NCBI RefSeq assembly: GCF_003932755.1
Contig: NZ_CP024202.1
Location: forward strand, 3,162,001 to 3,226,000
Direction: 5' to 3'
Length of the DNA stretch: 64,000 bases
Source of the DNA: Methylomicrobium sp. wino1
GTDB lineage: Bacteria; Pseudomonadota; Gammaproteobacteria; Methylococcales; Methylomonadaceae
Both the position numbers and the translations under genes were made by a program. Positions 18,063 to 26,173 of the stretch are shown one piece after another (position 1 is the stretch's first letter; each line of letters starts with the position of its first letter). The notes below the pieces were generated by a model. The model was not told the DNA's origin. It did no database searches and saw only the letters and a program-made list of their open reading frames with translations.

Positions 18063-18335
18063 ATGCATTTTGAATGGGATCCGAAAAAAGCCACAGCAAA
18101 CCGGCGCAAACATGGTGTTACCTTTGAAGAAGCGAGTAGTGCATTACGCGATGTATTTTCGGCTACTGCGCATGACCCTGACCATTCAGATGACGAGGAA
18201 CGATTTGTAACCTTTGGTGTTTCCTCTCAAGGGCGATTACTTACGGTGTCACATACCGACAGAGGTAATGCAATTCGCATCATATCGGCACGACCGGCAA
18301 CTAATATTGAGAGGCAAATTTATGAAGAAGGTTAA
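18063..18335 (+). CDS. brnT: BrnT-family ribonuclease toxin
   Basis: A 90-residue type II toxin. BrnT proteins fold like RelE and cleave RNA, halting growth unless bound by BrnA. The sequence shows the family start FEWDPKKATANRRKHGVTF, the DPDHSDDEERFVTFG core and the RIISARPATNIER end with conserved Arg residues. Length matches the family. The antitoxin gene overlaps its 3' end by 14 bases, so the pair is co-translated. A second BrnT pair lies at 22434-22917 in the same array. Confidence 0.93.
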   Translation: MHFEWDPKKATANRRKHGVTFEEASSALRDVFSATAHDPDHSDDEERFVTFGVSSQGRLLTVSHTDRGNAIRIISARPATNIERQIYEEG

Positions 18336-18558
18336 ATCAGAGATGACGGACGAACTTAGACCAGAATACAAACGCTCAGATTTCGGTGAAATCGTGCGTG
18401 GCAAGTACGCAAACCGGATCAAAGCAGAAACCAATGTTGTACTTCTTGATCCTGATATTGCAGAGGCTTTTCCTAATGATGAAGCGGTAAACAAAGCGCT
18501 TCGTTATTTACTGGAAGTAGCAAAAAAATCAACTAGCCTAACCAGCGGGTCAACTTGA
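18322..18558 (+). CDS. brnA: BrnA-family antitoxin
   Basis: A 78-residue antitoxin that binds BrnT and represses the operon through a ribbon-helix-helix DNA-binding C-terminus. It has the family DELRPEYKRSDFGEIVRGKY segment, the VVLLDPDIAEAFPNDEAVNKALR RHH region, and ends in TSGST. The last residues and the stop codon are encoded inside the attC site (18536 onward), so its C-terminus is shaped by the recombination site. Start ATG 18322 overlaps brnT by 14 bases. Confidence 0.92.
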   Translation: MKKVKSEMTDELRPEYKRSDFGEIVRGKYANRIKAETNVVLLDPDIAEAFPNDEAVNKALRYLLEVAKKSTSLTSGST

Positions 18559-18622
18559 CCGGCAAAAGCTACGCTCCTATCGTTGCTACAGTTTTGCCGT
18601 CAAGTTACCCTTGTCGTTAAGT
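18536..18622 (+). other. attC site after brnTA copy 1
   Basis: Inverse core GCCTAAC (18536-18542), core GTTAAGT (18616-18622). Outer arms GGGTCAACTTGAC and GTCAAGTTACCC pair. Nearly the same sequence as the attC at 19325-19411 and related to the one at 22895-22970. 87 bp. Confidence 0.88.
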
Positions 18623-18651
18623 GACTAAGCTAAGTCGCTAATAGGAAACTT

Positions 18652-19317
18652 ATGAGAGGAAAAGTCAATCAATGGAAAGATGAAAAAGGATTCGGTTTTA
18701 TTGTTCCTGATGATGGAACAGAAAAAGTATTTTTTCATATTTCTACTGTTAAAAGTAAAGCAAGAAGACCGCAAGTAGATGATGTAGTAATTTATGACGC
18801 GACTCGTGATTCTCAAAATCGACTAAAGGCTCTTGCTGTTAGTATTGAAGGCGTAGCTACAATCTCAAAGCCTCAGAATAAATCCAGATACAACAGAATT
18901 GAGCCACCCAAGAAAAATATTTTTGATTATGTTTTAATTGTAATCCTGTTAGTTTCTTTAGCTGCCGCAGGAGTAGTTTTTTTAAAGTCTCAACGTATTG
19001 AAGATGCAATACCAAGTGGTATTCCAGCATTGGTTGCAATCGTTTTATTAGGTAGGCAGAAAAAACCAAAAGATAAAAAATTCAGTTGTTCGCGCTGTAA
19101 CAAAATTACAGAGCATGATGCCAGAACAATCAAGGCTTGGAATAATGGTTTTCTAAAACTTTATTGTCGTTCATGTCATCATCAATGGCTTATTGATAAC
19201 CCAACTCAAGTTGATCGGTCCAATTTAAGCCGTTCGGGTGGTTGCCTTGGTATTTTTTTAATTATCGCAATTACTCCTGTTTTTGTAGGAGTAGGTTTAT
19301 ACCAATGGCTATCCTAA
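18652..19317 (+). CDS. Cassette protein: cold-shock domain plus membrane segments
   Basis: A 221-residue protein. Residues 1-65 are a cold-shock-like nucleic-acid-binding domain with RNP1-type KGFGFIVPDDG and VFFHISTV motifs. Then comes a basic linker, two hydrophobic segments (about 92-112 and 120-136), a zinc-ribbon-like CSRC...CRSC pair (about 146 and 176) and a last hydrophobic segment (about 200-217). CSD-membrane fusions resemble the DUF1294-type proteins of proteobacteria, but here a zinc-ribbon replaces part of that domain. Function unknown; perhaps a membrane-tethered RNA binder. Confidence 0.82.
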   Translation: MRGKVNQWKDEKGFGFIVPDDGTEKVFFHISTVKSKARRPQVDDVVIYDATRDSQNRLKALAVSIEGVATISKPQNKSRYNRIEPPKKNIFDYVLIVILLVSLAAAGVVFLKSQRIEDAIPSGIPALVAIVLLGRQKKPKDKKFSCSRCNKITEHDARTIKAWNNGFLKLYCRSCHHQWLIDNPTQVDRSNLSRSGGCLGIFLIIAITPVFVGVGLYQWLS

Positions 19318-19324
19318 AATTGTC

Positions 19325-19411
19325 ACTTAACCAGCGGGTCAACTTGACCCCAAAAAGCGCCGCTCCTATCGTCGCTCTGCTTTTTGCGTCAAGTTACCCT
19401 TGTCGTTGGGC
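19325..19411 (+). other. attC site after the cold-shock cassette
   Basis: Inverse core ACTTAAC (19325-19331), core GTTGGGC (19405-19411). Arms GGGTCAACTTGAC / GTCAAGTTACCC are as in the preceding attC. 87 bp. Confidence 0.88.
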
Positions 19412-19433
19412 GGCAAGGAAAGGAGTTTGATCG

Positions 19434-20189
19434 GTGCGTCCAGATTCAGTGAACTCGAATCAAGCTAGCCTCAAGGCCCTGTCGGGCTCTGTACAACATG
19501 CGCTGCAGGGAATCCTTCAGCCGGAAGAGCGTGTGTTGTGGGCGGGCAAGTCGATGCCGGGCGCAGCCTGGGGCGACATGATGCCCGCAGCAGTCGAAAG
19601 CCGGTGGGTTCGGGCAGTATTTTTTACCATTCTAGCCACGGTTTCGCTTGGCCTGCTCGCTATTTTCTTGTTGATTGTGATCGGTGGATTTGTCGTGGAC
19701 CTGCAGAGGGGCAAGATCGGTTCGTCTGATATCTTCTGGTTGTTGCTCTTTCTGCCCGTGATGCTGTGGATTGCATGGCAACTTTTGTCGATGGTCATCT
19801 ATCCATGGTTGTCAATCCGCCAGGCCCGCAACCGCAGCTATGTGCTTACGGATCATCGAGCAGTGACGGCCCGTGAGATATCAGGCGATGTGCAACTGGA
19901 ATTCGTTGAGCTTGGCACTGTTGAAGAGCCATTGCTGGCCAGGTTGCGCAAGGACGGTGTCGGAGACGTGATTTTTGGTGGCTTTGTCGTCCGTTGGTAC
20001 ACTGGCGATGGTGGAATGGACGTCGATACTCGCATCGATACTGGCTTTACCGCCTGCCCGGAGGCCGCGAGAGTCATTGCACTGTTTACTGAAGCCCGCG
20101 CTGAACGTCGCAAGACGTACGAGCGCGACGTGATCGAAGAGATGGGTCGAGATTATCAAGGTTATCTACGCCGAACCGGGCGGCTATGA
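19434..20189 (+). CDS. Cassette protein: PH-like membrane protein of unknown function
   Basis: A 251-residue protein. An N-terminal segment (GILQPEERVLWAGKSMPG, about 30-45) resembles the start of bacterial PH-like membrane proteins. Two transmembrane segments follow (about 65-88 and 101-125), then SIRQARNRSYVLTDHRAVT, the strand that usually opens the bPH fold, and beta-rich sequence to about 190. The C-terminus is a charged helix (EARAERRKTYERDVIEEM). The start codon is GTG or ATG close to 19434, 23 bases after the previous core site. Role unknown; G+C-rich compared with neighbouring cassettes. Confidence 0.72.
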   Translation: MRPDSVNSNQASLKALSGSVQHALQGILQPEERVLWAGKSMPGAAWGDMMPAAVESRWVRAVFFTILATVSLGLLAIFLLIVIGGFVVDLQRGKIGSSDIFWLLLFLPVMLWIAWQLLSMVIYPWLSIRQARNRSYVLTDHRAVTAREISGDVQLEFVELGTVEEPLLARLRKDGVGDVIFGGFVVRWYTGDGGMDVDTRIDTGFTACPEAARVIALFTEARAERRKTYERDVIEEMGRDYQGYLRRTGRL

Positions 20190-20235
20190 GTGTGGAACAA
20201 AGTACTTTAGGCACTCACGCCGTGTTCGATATTGC

Positions 20236-20332
20236 GCCCAACAAATCGGTGCAACGGACGTTTGACTCGCTGCCCATTATCCTCCTGCAAAATGGCCTGC
20301 GCCTCAAACGCCGCTGAACTCAGGCGTTCTCA
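20236..20332 (+). other. attC-like site after the PH-like cassette
   Basis: Inverse core GCCCAAC (20236-20242), degenerate core GTTCTCA (20326-20332). The arms GGACGTTTGA and TCAAACGCC pair imperfectly. Less certain than the others. Confidence 0.55.
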
Positions 20333-20358
20333 GGGTGCGGCGCCACGCACCCTGAGAA
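20327..20358. repeat. Perfect 13-bp stem hairpin
   Basis: TTCTCAGGGTGCG and its exact complement separated by GCGCCA. Begins on the degenerate attC core; not followed by T residues, so not an obvious terminator. Confidence 0.75.
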
Positions 20359-20398
20359 TGGCCGAGAACAGATCCATTTTTGCCAGTTGAGGCGCTGC

Positions 20399-20958
20399 AT
20401 GGGCTTTGAAGAGATCGCAAAAACTGTACTTTTAGAAAAAGCCGCGAAGCCTATAGAAGTAAGGCACTGTCCAGACCAATACGTTGGAGTAATTAATCAA
20501 TTTTCCTCCGATGTTGATTTTCCTGAGCGTATTCCGGTTGAAAGTCGCCCCCCCTGACATAAAGTGCGTGGTCATGATTTTGGAGTCGCCTCATATCAAT
20601 GAATTCTCTAACAGTCTAGGTCCGGCAAAAGGAAAAACTGAATCATGGACTAATCTTAATGAATGCGGTTCAGAATCAATGCTCACTCGGGTTTTCAACA
20701 GCTTGCTATCGAGATGACCTTTTTGCTACTGCTTGGCAAAACGGGGCGAAAGAGGATTTAATCCGCAGGCTTAACGCACTCTTCCAGACTGGCGATGTAA
20801 TAGTAAATTGCTGCACGAAAGGCAGCATGAAGAACAACGAATTGCGCCGATTGGTTCAGCAGTCAATACCGAGCGATAAGGGCGAAATTTTGAGAAGAAC
20901 ACATCCTTCTTCTTGGTACTCGGAACGGAACAGGATTTCTCAATGGACATTAGCATAA
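20399..20958 (+). pseudogene. Unknown cassette protein with two frameshifts
   Basis: Three consecutive frames read as one protein of about 185 residues. MGFEEIAKTVLLEKAAKPIE...RIPVESRP (20399 on) meets PDIKCVVMILESPHINEF (to about 20705), then DDLFATAWQNGAKEDLIRRL to RRTHPSSWYSERNRIS (stop 20958). The first break lies at a run of seven C residues (about 20549-20556); both breaks need one extra base. I do not recognise the family; the central VVMILESPHINEF and C-terminal HPSSW are its most distinctive words. Flanked by attC sites on both sides. Confidence 0.65.
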
Positions 20959-21021
20959 CAAGGCAAATTAACTCGGACCGCGAAAAGCTTCGATTCACTT
21001 CGCTTTTGCGTCCGGTTATTT
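20953..21021 (+). other. attC site after the frameshifted cassette
   Basis: Inverse core GCATAAC (20953-20959), core GTTATTT (21015-21021). Arms GGACCGCGAAAAGC and GCTTTTGCGTCC pair with one bulge. 69 bp. Confidence 0.78.
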
Positions 21022-21025
21022 GCGG

Positions 21026-21052
21026 CGATGGCTCCGCATCGCGGAGCCATCG
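21026..21052. repeat. Perfect 12-bp stem hairpin
   Basis: CGATGGCTCCGC, loop ATC, then its exact complement. It sits between an attC core and the small inverted-repeat element at 21052. Confidence 0.8.
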
Positions 21053-21153
21053 GGTCAGATAAGGAGCTTGAGCATGTCAAAACGACCTACAGTATCAAAC
21101 GTAACGCCATCAATTCAGATTAAGCAGGCGCTTAGGCGCTCCTTATCTGACCC
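21052..21153. repeat. Small 102-bp element with perfect 16-bp inverted ends
   Basis: GGGTCAGATAAGGAGC at 21052-21067 and its exact complement at 21138-21153 enclose 70 bases. Within and past it runs a 31-codon ORF (21074-21169, starting MSKRPTVSN) of doubtful reality. The structure is MITE-like; no target duplication is obvious. Confidence 0.6.
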
Positions 21154-21182
21154 TTTAAGCTTCAAATAGGGAAAGAAATTAA

Positions 21183-21560
21183 ATGACATACGATGTAATA
21201 GCTCTTGCATGCGAAAAACTTAGTTATAGGGATAAACTACGCCTTGCTCAATTGTTAATACAGGTGGCAAGAAAAGAAGAAGAGAATACAAACCCACAAA
21301 ATCGATCAGAATCAGAAATTACTACAAAGAATTCCAAAATCATTACAACACAGGCGTTTGACGAAATTGACACTATAGGATACGTTGTTGAAAGGCTTTT
21401 GAAATTGAGACCGAGCAAGAAAAAGACGTTGGCCAATTCAATTAAGTCAATGTTTCAATTTCAGGGAGGCATTTCAGAGGCGGATATCGACGCAATTATC
21501 CATGAACTTGAAAAGCGTAAGCATATAAAAATTGAGCAAAATAGCGTCAGTTATTTATAA
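21183..21560 (+). CDS. Unknown 125-residue cassette protein
   Basis: No family recognised. The N-terminal 30 residues (LSYRDKLRLAQLLIQVARKEEE) form an amphipathic helix followed by a polar linker. The C-terminal half (IDTIGYVVERLLKLRPSKKKTL to HELEKRKHIKIEQNSVSYL) has the helix-helix-wing look of a small DNA-binding winged-helix domain. RBS GGGAAAG is at good distance. No attC is visible directly after it. Function not assignable. Confidence 0.65.
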   Translation: MTYDVIALACEKLSYRDKLRLAQLLIQVARKEEENTNPQNRSESEITTKNSKIITTQAFDEIDTIGYVVERLLKLRPSKKKTLANSIKSMFQFQGGISEADIDAIIHELEKRKHIKIEQNSVSYL

Positions 21561-21642
21561 TCGAATTCACCTTGGCCATTGAGGTAAGTTTTTCTTGCCT
21601 TTAGGCTCTTCAATCCCCCCGCATCATTAACGGAGAAAATCT

Positions 21643-21849
21643 ATGGAACTCTCAGCAGTTTTAACGCCAACCCCCGAAGGGGGGTATGTCGCCTTCAATC
21701 CGGAAACCGGCACAACTACACAAGGGGAAACCGTTGAGGAAGCATTGACCAATTTGCGTGAGGCAACCGAGCTTTATCTTGAAGAATTTCCTCTTATCGT
21801 CGCGGGACGCCCTTTGCTGACCTCATTTCAAGTACCGGAACATGCCTAA
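21643..21849 (+). CDS. hicB: HicB-family antitoxin (short form)
   Basis: A 68-residue protein with the partial RNase-H-like HicB fold: LSAVLTPTPEGGYVAFNPE at the start and TTQGETVEEALTNLREATELYLEE in the middle. It lacks a C-terminal DNA-binding domain, as in short HicB antitoxins. It would neutralise the HicA encoded next; the two genes overlap by 8 bases. Order here is antitoxin first, the reverse of E. coli hicAB but common elsewhere. Confidence 0.92.
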   Translation: MELSAVLTPTPEGGYVAFNPETGTTTQGETVEEALTNLREATELYLEEFPLIVAGRPLLTSFQVPEHA

Positions 21850-22063
21850 ACTCCCTGTCGTGTCGGGAGCGGAGGTTGTAAGGGTTATGCAGCGGTTGGG
21901 ATTCGTGGTTGCACGGCAGCGTGGTAGCCATATCGTGATGCGGCGCGGGCCCTCGGGTTGCGTCGTGCCAAATCACGCCGAACTAAAAACTGGCACATTG
22001 AGCGGAGTTCTGAAACAGGCTGGTATTTCCGCAGATGAATTCGTTGAGGCGCTACATGCTTAA
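21842..22063 (+). CDS. hicA: HicA-family mRNA interferase toxin
   Basis: A 73-residue double-stranded-RNA-binding-fold toxin that cleaves mRNA. Core: VVRVMQRLGFVVARQRGSHIVMRR with the catalytic His in GSH, then VVPNHAELKTGTLSGVLKQAGIS. Full family length. ATG overlaps the hicB stop. Immediately downstream, GCTTAAACATGCGCTCCAGC looks like the 5' half of a decayed attC. Confidence 0.93.
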   Translation: MPKLPVVSGAEVVRVMQRLGFVVARQRGSHIVMRRGPSGCVVPNHAELKTGTLSGVLKQAGISADEFVEALHA

Positions 22064-22106
22064 ACATGCGCTCCAGCATTTAAAAAAATTTTCGTAAGGA
22101 ATTCTA

Positions 22107-22399
22107 ATGTCTTTAAAAGTGTTAGGTGACATAAATGAAAATATACAGACCAAAATTAATGAGACTAAATTAAAAACAAAACAAATTCAGAAAGAAGATC
22201 TGCAAAACGCATTAGATATGTTCCGACTGGACGATACCCTTCATCCGAAGAAGGTTTAGAAGCATTAATTTCAAGACCATATGGCTATAATAATTGGAAG
22301 GGCCCGTATGTGAAGGGATTGACAGCCGAATCTATTGATGATTTTTATTATGAAAATAATGGCTCCTCTAGCAAGGATACGGTTTTAAGTATCAGGTAG
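22107..22399 (+). pseudogene. GspG-like pseudopilin fragment, frameshifted
   Basis: The frame from ATG 22107 reads MSLKVLGDINENIQTKINET and QKEDLQNALDMFRLDD, and stops at 22259. In the frame starting near 22238, PSSEEGLEALISRP and NNWKGPYVKGL continue to 22399. Joined, DLQNALDMFRLDD plus SSEEGLEAL and WKGPYV match the periplasmic domain of the type II secretion major pseudopilin GspG. The N-terminal prepilin cleavage site and membrane helix are absent, and one base is missing near 22235. As a cassette gene in an integron this is unusual cargo. Confidence 0.7.
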
Positions 22400-22430
22400 A
22401 ATTGAATAGTAGTTTTCGAGCAATTAATAG

Positions 22431-22894
<464 letters not shown>

Positions 22895-22917
<23 letters not shown>

Positions 22918-22970
22918 CCGCAAAAAGCGCCGCTCCTATTGTCGCTCTGCAGTTTCCCTTATCGTTAGAC
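22895..22970 (+). other. attC site after brnTA copy 2
   Basis: Inverse core ACCTAAC (22895-22901), core GTTAGAC (22964-22970). Shares GATCAACTTGACCGCAAAAA and GCGCCGCTCCTAT with the sites at 18536 and 19325, but its 3' arm has lost GTCAAGTTA, so pairing is weaker. 76 bp. Confidence 0.8.
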
Positions 22971-22983
22971 AGGCAGGCCATCA

Positions 22984-23667
22984 ATGGGATTTACGCTCGA
23001 AAAAGTTGTATCGTGGGGACGTTCTTATGAAGAATACGTCAGCATGTTTGGCCTTTCGGAGGTCGATCTTGGACTTCGCATTCTTGGCTGTGGTGATGGC
23101 CCAGCGGCATTCAATACGGTTCTGACCAAACAAGGTGGGAATATCGTCTCGGTAGATCCAATCTACGTTTTTGAGGCAGAACAGATCAGAGGACGCATCT
23201 CCGAAACGTATGAAACCGTTATGGCACAAATGCGCAAGAACCAAGACGATTACGTCTGGGAAGCCATTCCGTCGATAGAGCAGCTTGGTAGTCTTCGCAT
23301 GTCTGCGATGGAAATATTCCTCGCAGACTTCGATGCGGGAAAATACGAAGGTCGATACATCCCAGGGGAGTTACCATCGCTACCTTTTGAAAATGGAAAG
23401 TTCGACATCGCCTTGTCGTCCCATTTTTTGTTTTTGTACAGTGCGCATTTGTCGGCAGAGTTTCATCTTCAGGCGCTTCAAGAAATGTTGCGTGTAGCTC
23501 GCGAAGTGCGCGTATTTCCAATGCTTACCCTCGACGGCGCTTCATCAACCCATCTCCATTTTGTGACCAAACATCTTGCAAACCATGGCTTCGCGGTTGA
23601 AATTAAGCGCGTACCTTACGAGTTTCAGCGGGACGGCAATGAAATGTTGGTGGTCAAGCCCGTCTAA
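22984..23667 (+). CDS. Cassette protein: SAM-methyltransferase-like
   Basis: A 227-residue protein with a Rossmann methyltransferase pattern. LRILGCGDGPAAFNTVL near residue 32 corresponds to motif I, NIVSVDPIYVF to the acidic strand-2 end, and FENGKFDIALSSHFLFLYS near residue 133 to motif IV. The C-terminal strand is HLANHGFAVEIKRVPYE. Motif I is GCGDG rather than GxGxG, still compatible with cofactor binding. Substrate unknown. It starts 14 bases after the attC core. The gene ends on GTCTAAC (23662-23668), an attC inverse core whose partner half is missing. Confidence 0.8.
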   Translation: MGFTLEKVVSWGRSYEEYVSMFGLSEVDLGLRILGCGDGPAAFNTVLTKQGGNIVSVDPIYVFEAEQIRGRISETYETVMAQMRKNQDDYVWEAIPSIEQLGSLRMSAMEIFLADFDAGKYEGRYIPGELPSLPFENGKFDIALSSHFLFLYSAHLSAEFHLQALQEMLRVAREVRVFPMLTLDGASSTHLHFVTKHLANHGFAVEIKRVPYEFQRDGNEMLVVKPV

Positions 23668-23690
23668 CATGGCGCTCGAACTCGCTTTAA
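23662..23690 (+). other. Truncated attC (5' half only)
   Basis: GTCTAACATGGCGCTCGAAC has the look of an attC 5' arm, but no GTTRRRY core with a matching arm follows. The sequence up to 23777 shows no gene. Confidence 0.45.
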
Positions 23691-23777
23691 ATTCTTCACT
23701 ATAACGGGTTTGCATTTTTTACCTCTATAAAATTTTAGAGGCGACAACTATCCTGACACAGAGGGGCAACAGGCGAC

Positions 23778-23927
23778 ATGTGTCCAAAGTGCAAGCAAGA
23801 AACTTTTGAATTAATATCAACAGAGCCTGATCCAATTATGGGGCAAATGGGCGTTCAATTGAGAAAGCATAAGTGCTCGTCATGTGGCTTCGAAGAGTCA
23901 AAAAGTATTGATACATTTTCGTCATAA
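23778..23927 (+). CDS. Small zinc-ribbon protein
   Basis: A 49-residue ORF beginning MCPKCKQETFEL, with a second CSSCGFEE pair about 30 residues on. This is the C-x2-C...C-x2-C pattern of a zinc ribbon. It ends on the inverse core of an attC (TCATAAC), the standard cassette arrangement, which supports it being real despite its size. Function unknown. Confidence 0.6.
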   Translation: MCPKCKQETFELISTEPDPIMGQMGVQLRKHKCSSCGFEESKSIDTFSS

Positions 23928-24040
23928 CAAAAAAATCAACAGCGACCACAAATAAGCGGTATGTTTTTTAATGGTCATTTTTTTATTAACATTAATGCCA
24001 CTTGGATAACTCATCGCTTATCATTTGTGGCTCGTTATTT
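23922..24040 (+). other. Last attC site of the array
   Basis: Inverse core TCATAAC (23922-23928), core GTTATTT (24034-24040). Arms GACCACAAATAAGCG and CGCTTATCATTTGTGG pair with bulges. 119 bp. Chromosomal-type sequence follows. Confidence 0.75.
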
Positions 24041-24108
24041 TGGTCATTGGGTAGGTAAGTAGCACTGTAAACGTGCATTACTGAGGACGGTGGAGTACGG
24101 AGGGTAGT

Positions 24109-25647
24109 ATGGATAAGGCTAAGATTGCGGCACGATCATCCATTGAGGTGACCTTGGAGGCGGATAAGGAGTACCACTGGTGTCAGTGTGGACGCTCGAA
24201 AAACCAACCCTTTTGTGACGGTTCCCACGCCGGAACAGGGATTACTCCGATTTCTTTTGTAGTGGAGGAAGAACAGGACGCGTGGTTGTGCCGCTGCAAG
24301 CAAACGGGTAGTGCGCCGTTTTGTGATGGTACGCATGCGACGCTGCCCAAGGACGTCACCGAGCTGGCTGTGCCCGACCGCAGCAGCGACAAGGACAAGG
24401 AACCGGCGCCGAAAAACACCGAGGAAGAGCCGACACTCGAGTACATCCACGCGATGGCCAAGAGTGGCCTCAAGGTGGTTGGGCGCGATGGCCCCGTGGA
24501 TGCGATGGGCGTACCGCGTGAACGCCTGCCTTCATGGGACGACATCCAGATTCTGACTGCCCAGCTTGACCGCACGCCGCGGATGGATGATGCGCCCGTG
24601 GCGACGGAACTCGTGATCGGGCCGAATGCAAACAAGCCGCTACGCCTGAAGATGCCGCTGTTTGTCTCGGACATGAGTTTCGGCGCGCTATCCGAGGAGG
24701 CCAAGTTGTCGCTGGCCAAGGGCGCGGAGCTGGCCGGAACCGGAATCGCCTCGGGTGAGGGCGGCATGTTGAAAGAAGCGCAACAGGCCAACTCTCGCTA
24801 TTTCTTCGAGTTGGCATCCGCCCAGTTTGGTTATGAAGAAAGCTTGCTGGCGAAGGTTCAGGCGTTTCACTTCAAGGCGGGTCAGGCGGCCAAGACGGGC
24901 ACCGGCGGCCACTTGCCGGCGGCCAAGGTGACCGAGCGGATCGCCGCGGTTCGACATCTGCCCGCAGGGCAGGATGCCATTTCACCAGCGGCCTTCGAAA
25001 ACCTCAAGACACCGGCGGACTTCGCCAATTTTGCGGCCCGTGTACGCGAGGTGTCGGGCGGCATTCCGATTGGCTTCAAGATGTCGGCACAGCACATCGA
25101 GAAAGACATCGACTTCGCGCTCGAGGCGGGCGCCGACTACATCATTCTGGATGGTCGCGGTGGCGGCACGGGCGCGGCTCCTTTGCTGTTCCGCGACCAT
25201 ATTTCGGTGCCGACGATTCCCGCCCTGGCCCGTGCGCGGCGTCATCTTGACCGCAGCGAGCGCGGGGATGTCACCTTGATCATTACCGGCGGCCTGCGTA
25301 CCCCGCCGGACTTCATCAAGGCCTTGTGTCTGGGGGCCGACGGCATCGCCCTTGCCAACAGCGCGATGCAGGCGATCGGCTGCATCGCGGCGCGCATCTG
25401 TCATACCAACCACTGCCCCAGTGGCGTGGCGACGCAAGACCCGCAGTTGCGCACACGGTTGCAAGTGGATGTGGCGGCGCAACGTTTGCAACGCTTCCTC
25501 ACCAGTTCGGTGGCATTGATGCAAGTGATGGCTCGCGCTTGCGGCCACGAGCGCCTTTCCGACTTTTGCGTGGATGACCTGACTACGTGGAAGAAGGACA
25601 TGGCCGAGCTTTCCGGTGTCGCCTATGGTGGCGCCTGTAAATTCTGA
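24109..25647 (+). CDS. Twin CDGSH iron-sulfur / FMN glutamate synthase-like fusion
   Basis: A 512-residue protein. Residues 20-45 (CQCGRSKNQPFCDGSHAG) and 62-80 (CRCKQTGSAPFCDGTH) are two CDGSH-type 2Fe-2S motifs, each Cys-x-Cys...Cys-Asp-Gly-x-His. From about 110 to the end is the FMN-binding glutamate-synthase barrel: PLFVSDMSFGALSEEAK, GGMLKEAQ, KTGTGGHLP, DYIILDGRGGGTGAAP, GADGIALANSAMQAIGC and the cluster cysteines in CIAARICHTNHCPSGVATQ. The glutaminase domain of GltB is absent, so it is not a complete GOGAT; it may pass electrons from the CDGSH centres to the flavin. G+C-rich compared with the cassettes; no attC follows it. Confidence 0.85.
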   Translation: MDKAKIAARSSIEVTLEADKEYHWCQCGRSKNQPFCDGSHAGTGITPISFVVEEEQDAWLCRCKQTGSAPFCDGTHATLPKDVTELAVPDRSSDKDKEPAPKNTEEEPTLEYIHAMAKSGLKVVGRDGPVDAMGVPRERLPSWDDIQILTAQLDRTPRMDDAPVATELVIGPNANKPLRLKMPLFVSDMSFGALSEEAKLSLAKGAELAGTGIASGEGGMLKEAQQANSRYFFELASAQFGYEESLLAKVQAFHFKAGQAAKTGTGGHLPAAKVTERIAAVRHLPAGQDAISPAAFENLKTPADFANFAARVREVSGGIPIGFKMSAQHIEKDIDFALEAGADYIILDGRGGGTGAAPLLFRDHISVPTIPALARARRHLDRSERGDVTLIITGGLRTPPDFIKALCLGADGIALANSAMQAIGCIAARICHTNHCPSGVATQDPQLRTRLQVDVAAQRLQRFLTSSVALMQVMARACGHERLSDFCVDDLTTWKKDMAELSGVAYGGACKF

Positions 25648-25742
25648 CGGAGTCGTCTTCTTTCCAAATGACCCAACAAGGCGCTACAGTAGCGCCCTGA
25701 CACAGGGGGCTTATACAATCTAACCTTATTCGTTATCTTCAA

Positions 25743-25761
25743 AATGATAATCGCTATCATT
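25743..25761. promoter_or_regulatory. Fur-box-like palindrome
   Basis: AATGATAATCGCTATCATT is a 19-bp inverted repeat (AATGATA-5-TATCATT) close to the Fur consensus GATAATGATAATCATTATC, followed by another GATAATG. It is 413 bases before the sheath gene, so it may instead belong to a transcript of its own. Confidence 0.5.
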
Positions 25762-25866
25762 CGATAATGTAACACCCAAGACTAGTCTGTAACAAACTGT
25801 AACATTGGCTGTTTACTGTTTCTAATTGATTGTATTAATTTGACAATTGTGCAAATCCATAGGCCG

Positions 25867-25896
25867 CTGACTGTAACAGCTTATTGTTACAGTCAG
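25867..25896. repeat. Perfect 11-bp stem hairpin
   Basis: CTGACTGTAAC, 8-base loop, then the exact complement. It may end the CDGSH-fusion transcript or act as a binding site, since TGTAACA words recur nearby. No T-run follows. Confidence 0.7.
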
Positions 25897-26173
25897 TCAA
25901 ATCTCAATTCCCATCTAATTAATAACATCAATATATCAATGGGTTATATTTATTATCGGTAGAGCGGAAGTGGCATGTTCCATGCATTGCTTTTAAAAAC
26001 CGTTGTAGTTCCTATTCGCAAATTTTTTCAACGATTGTTTTTTCAGCCTCTTGATCGGCGTCCTTAATATCAATGTCATATCTGATCAATGAAGCGAAAA
26101 GGGTTGAATAGCGGCATGTTTCGAAGTGGCCGAGTAAAAAAGTCCTAGATAATATTTTTAGAGGGGAATCGAT

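Larger units (their letters stand above)
25648..26173. other. Intergenic region upstream of the eCIS operon
   Basis: 526 bases without a convincing gene. It contains a Fur-box-like palindrome, TAACA-rich words (TGTAACA occurs several times between 25768 and 25891) and a large hairpin. A plausible ribosome site (GAGGGG) precedes the sheath ATG at 26174. Any eCIS promoter must be here. Confidence 0.7.

Noticed and set aside
21561..21642. attC between the unknown cassette ORF and hicB
   Set aside because: No core pair or stem found.
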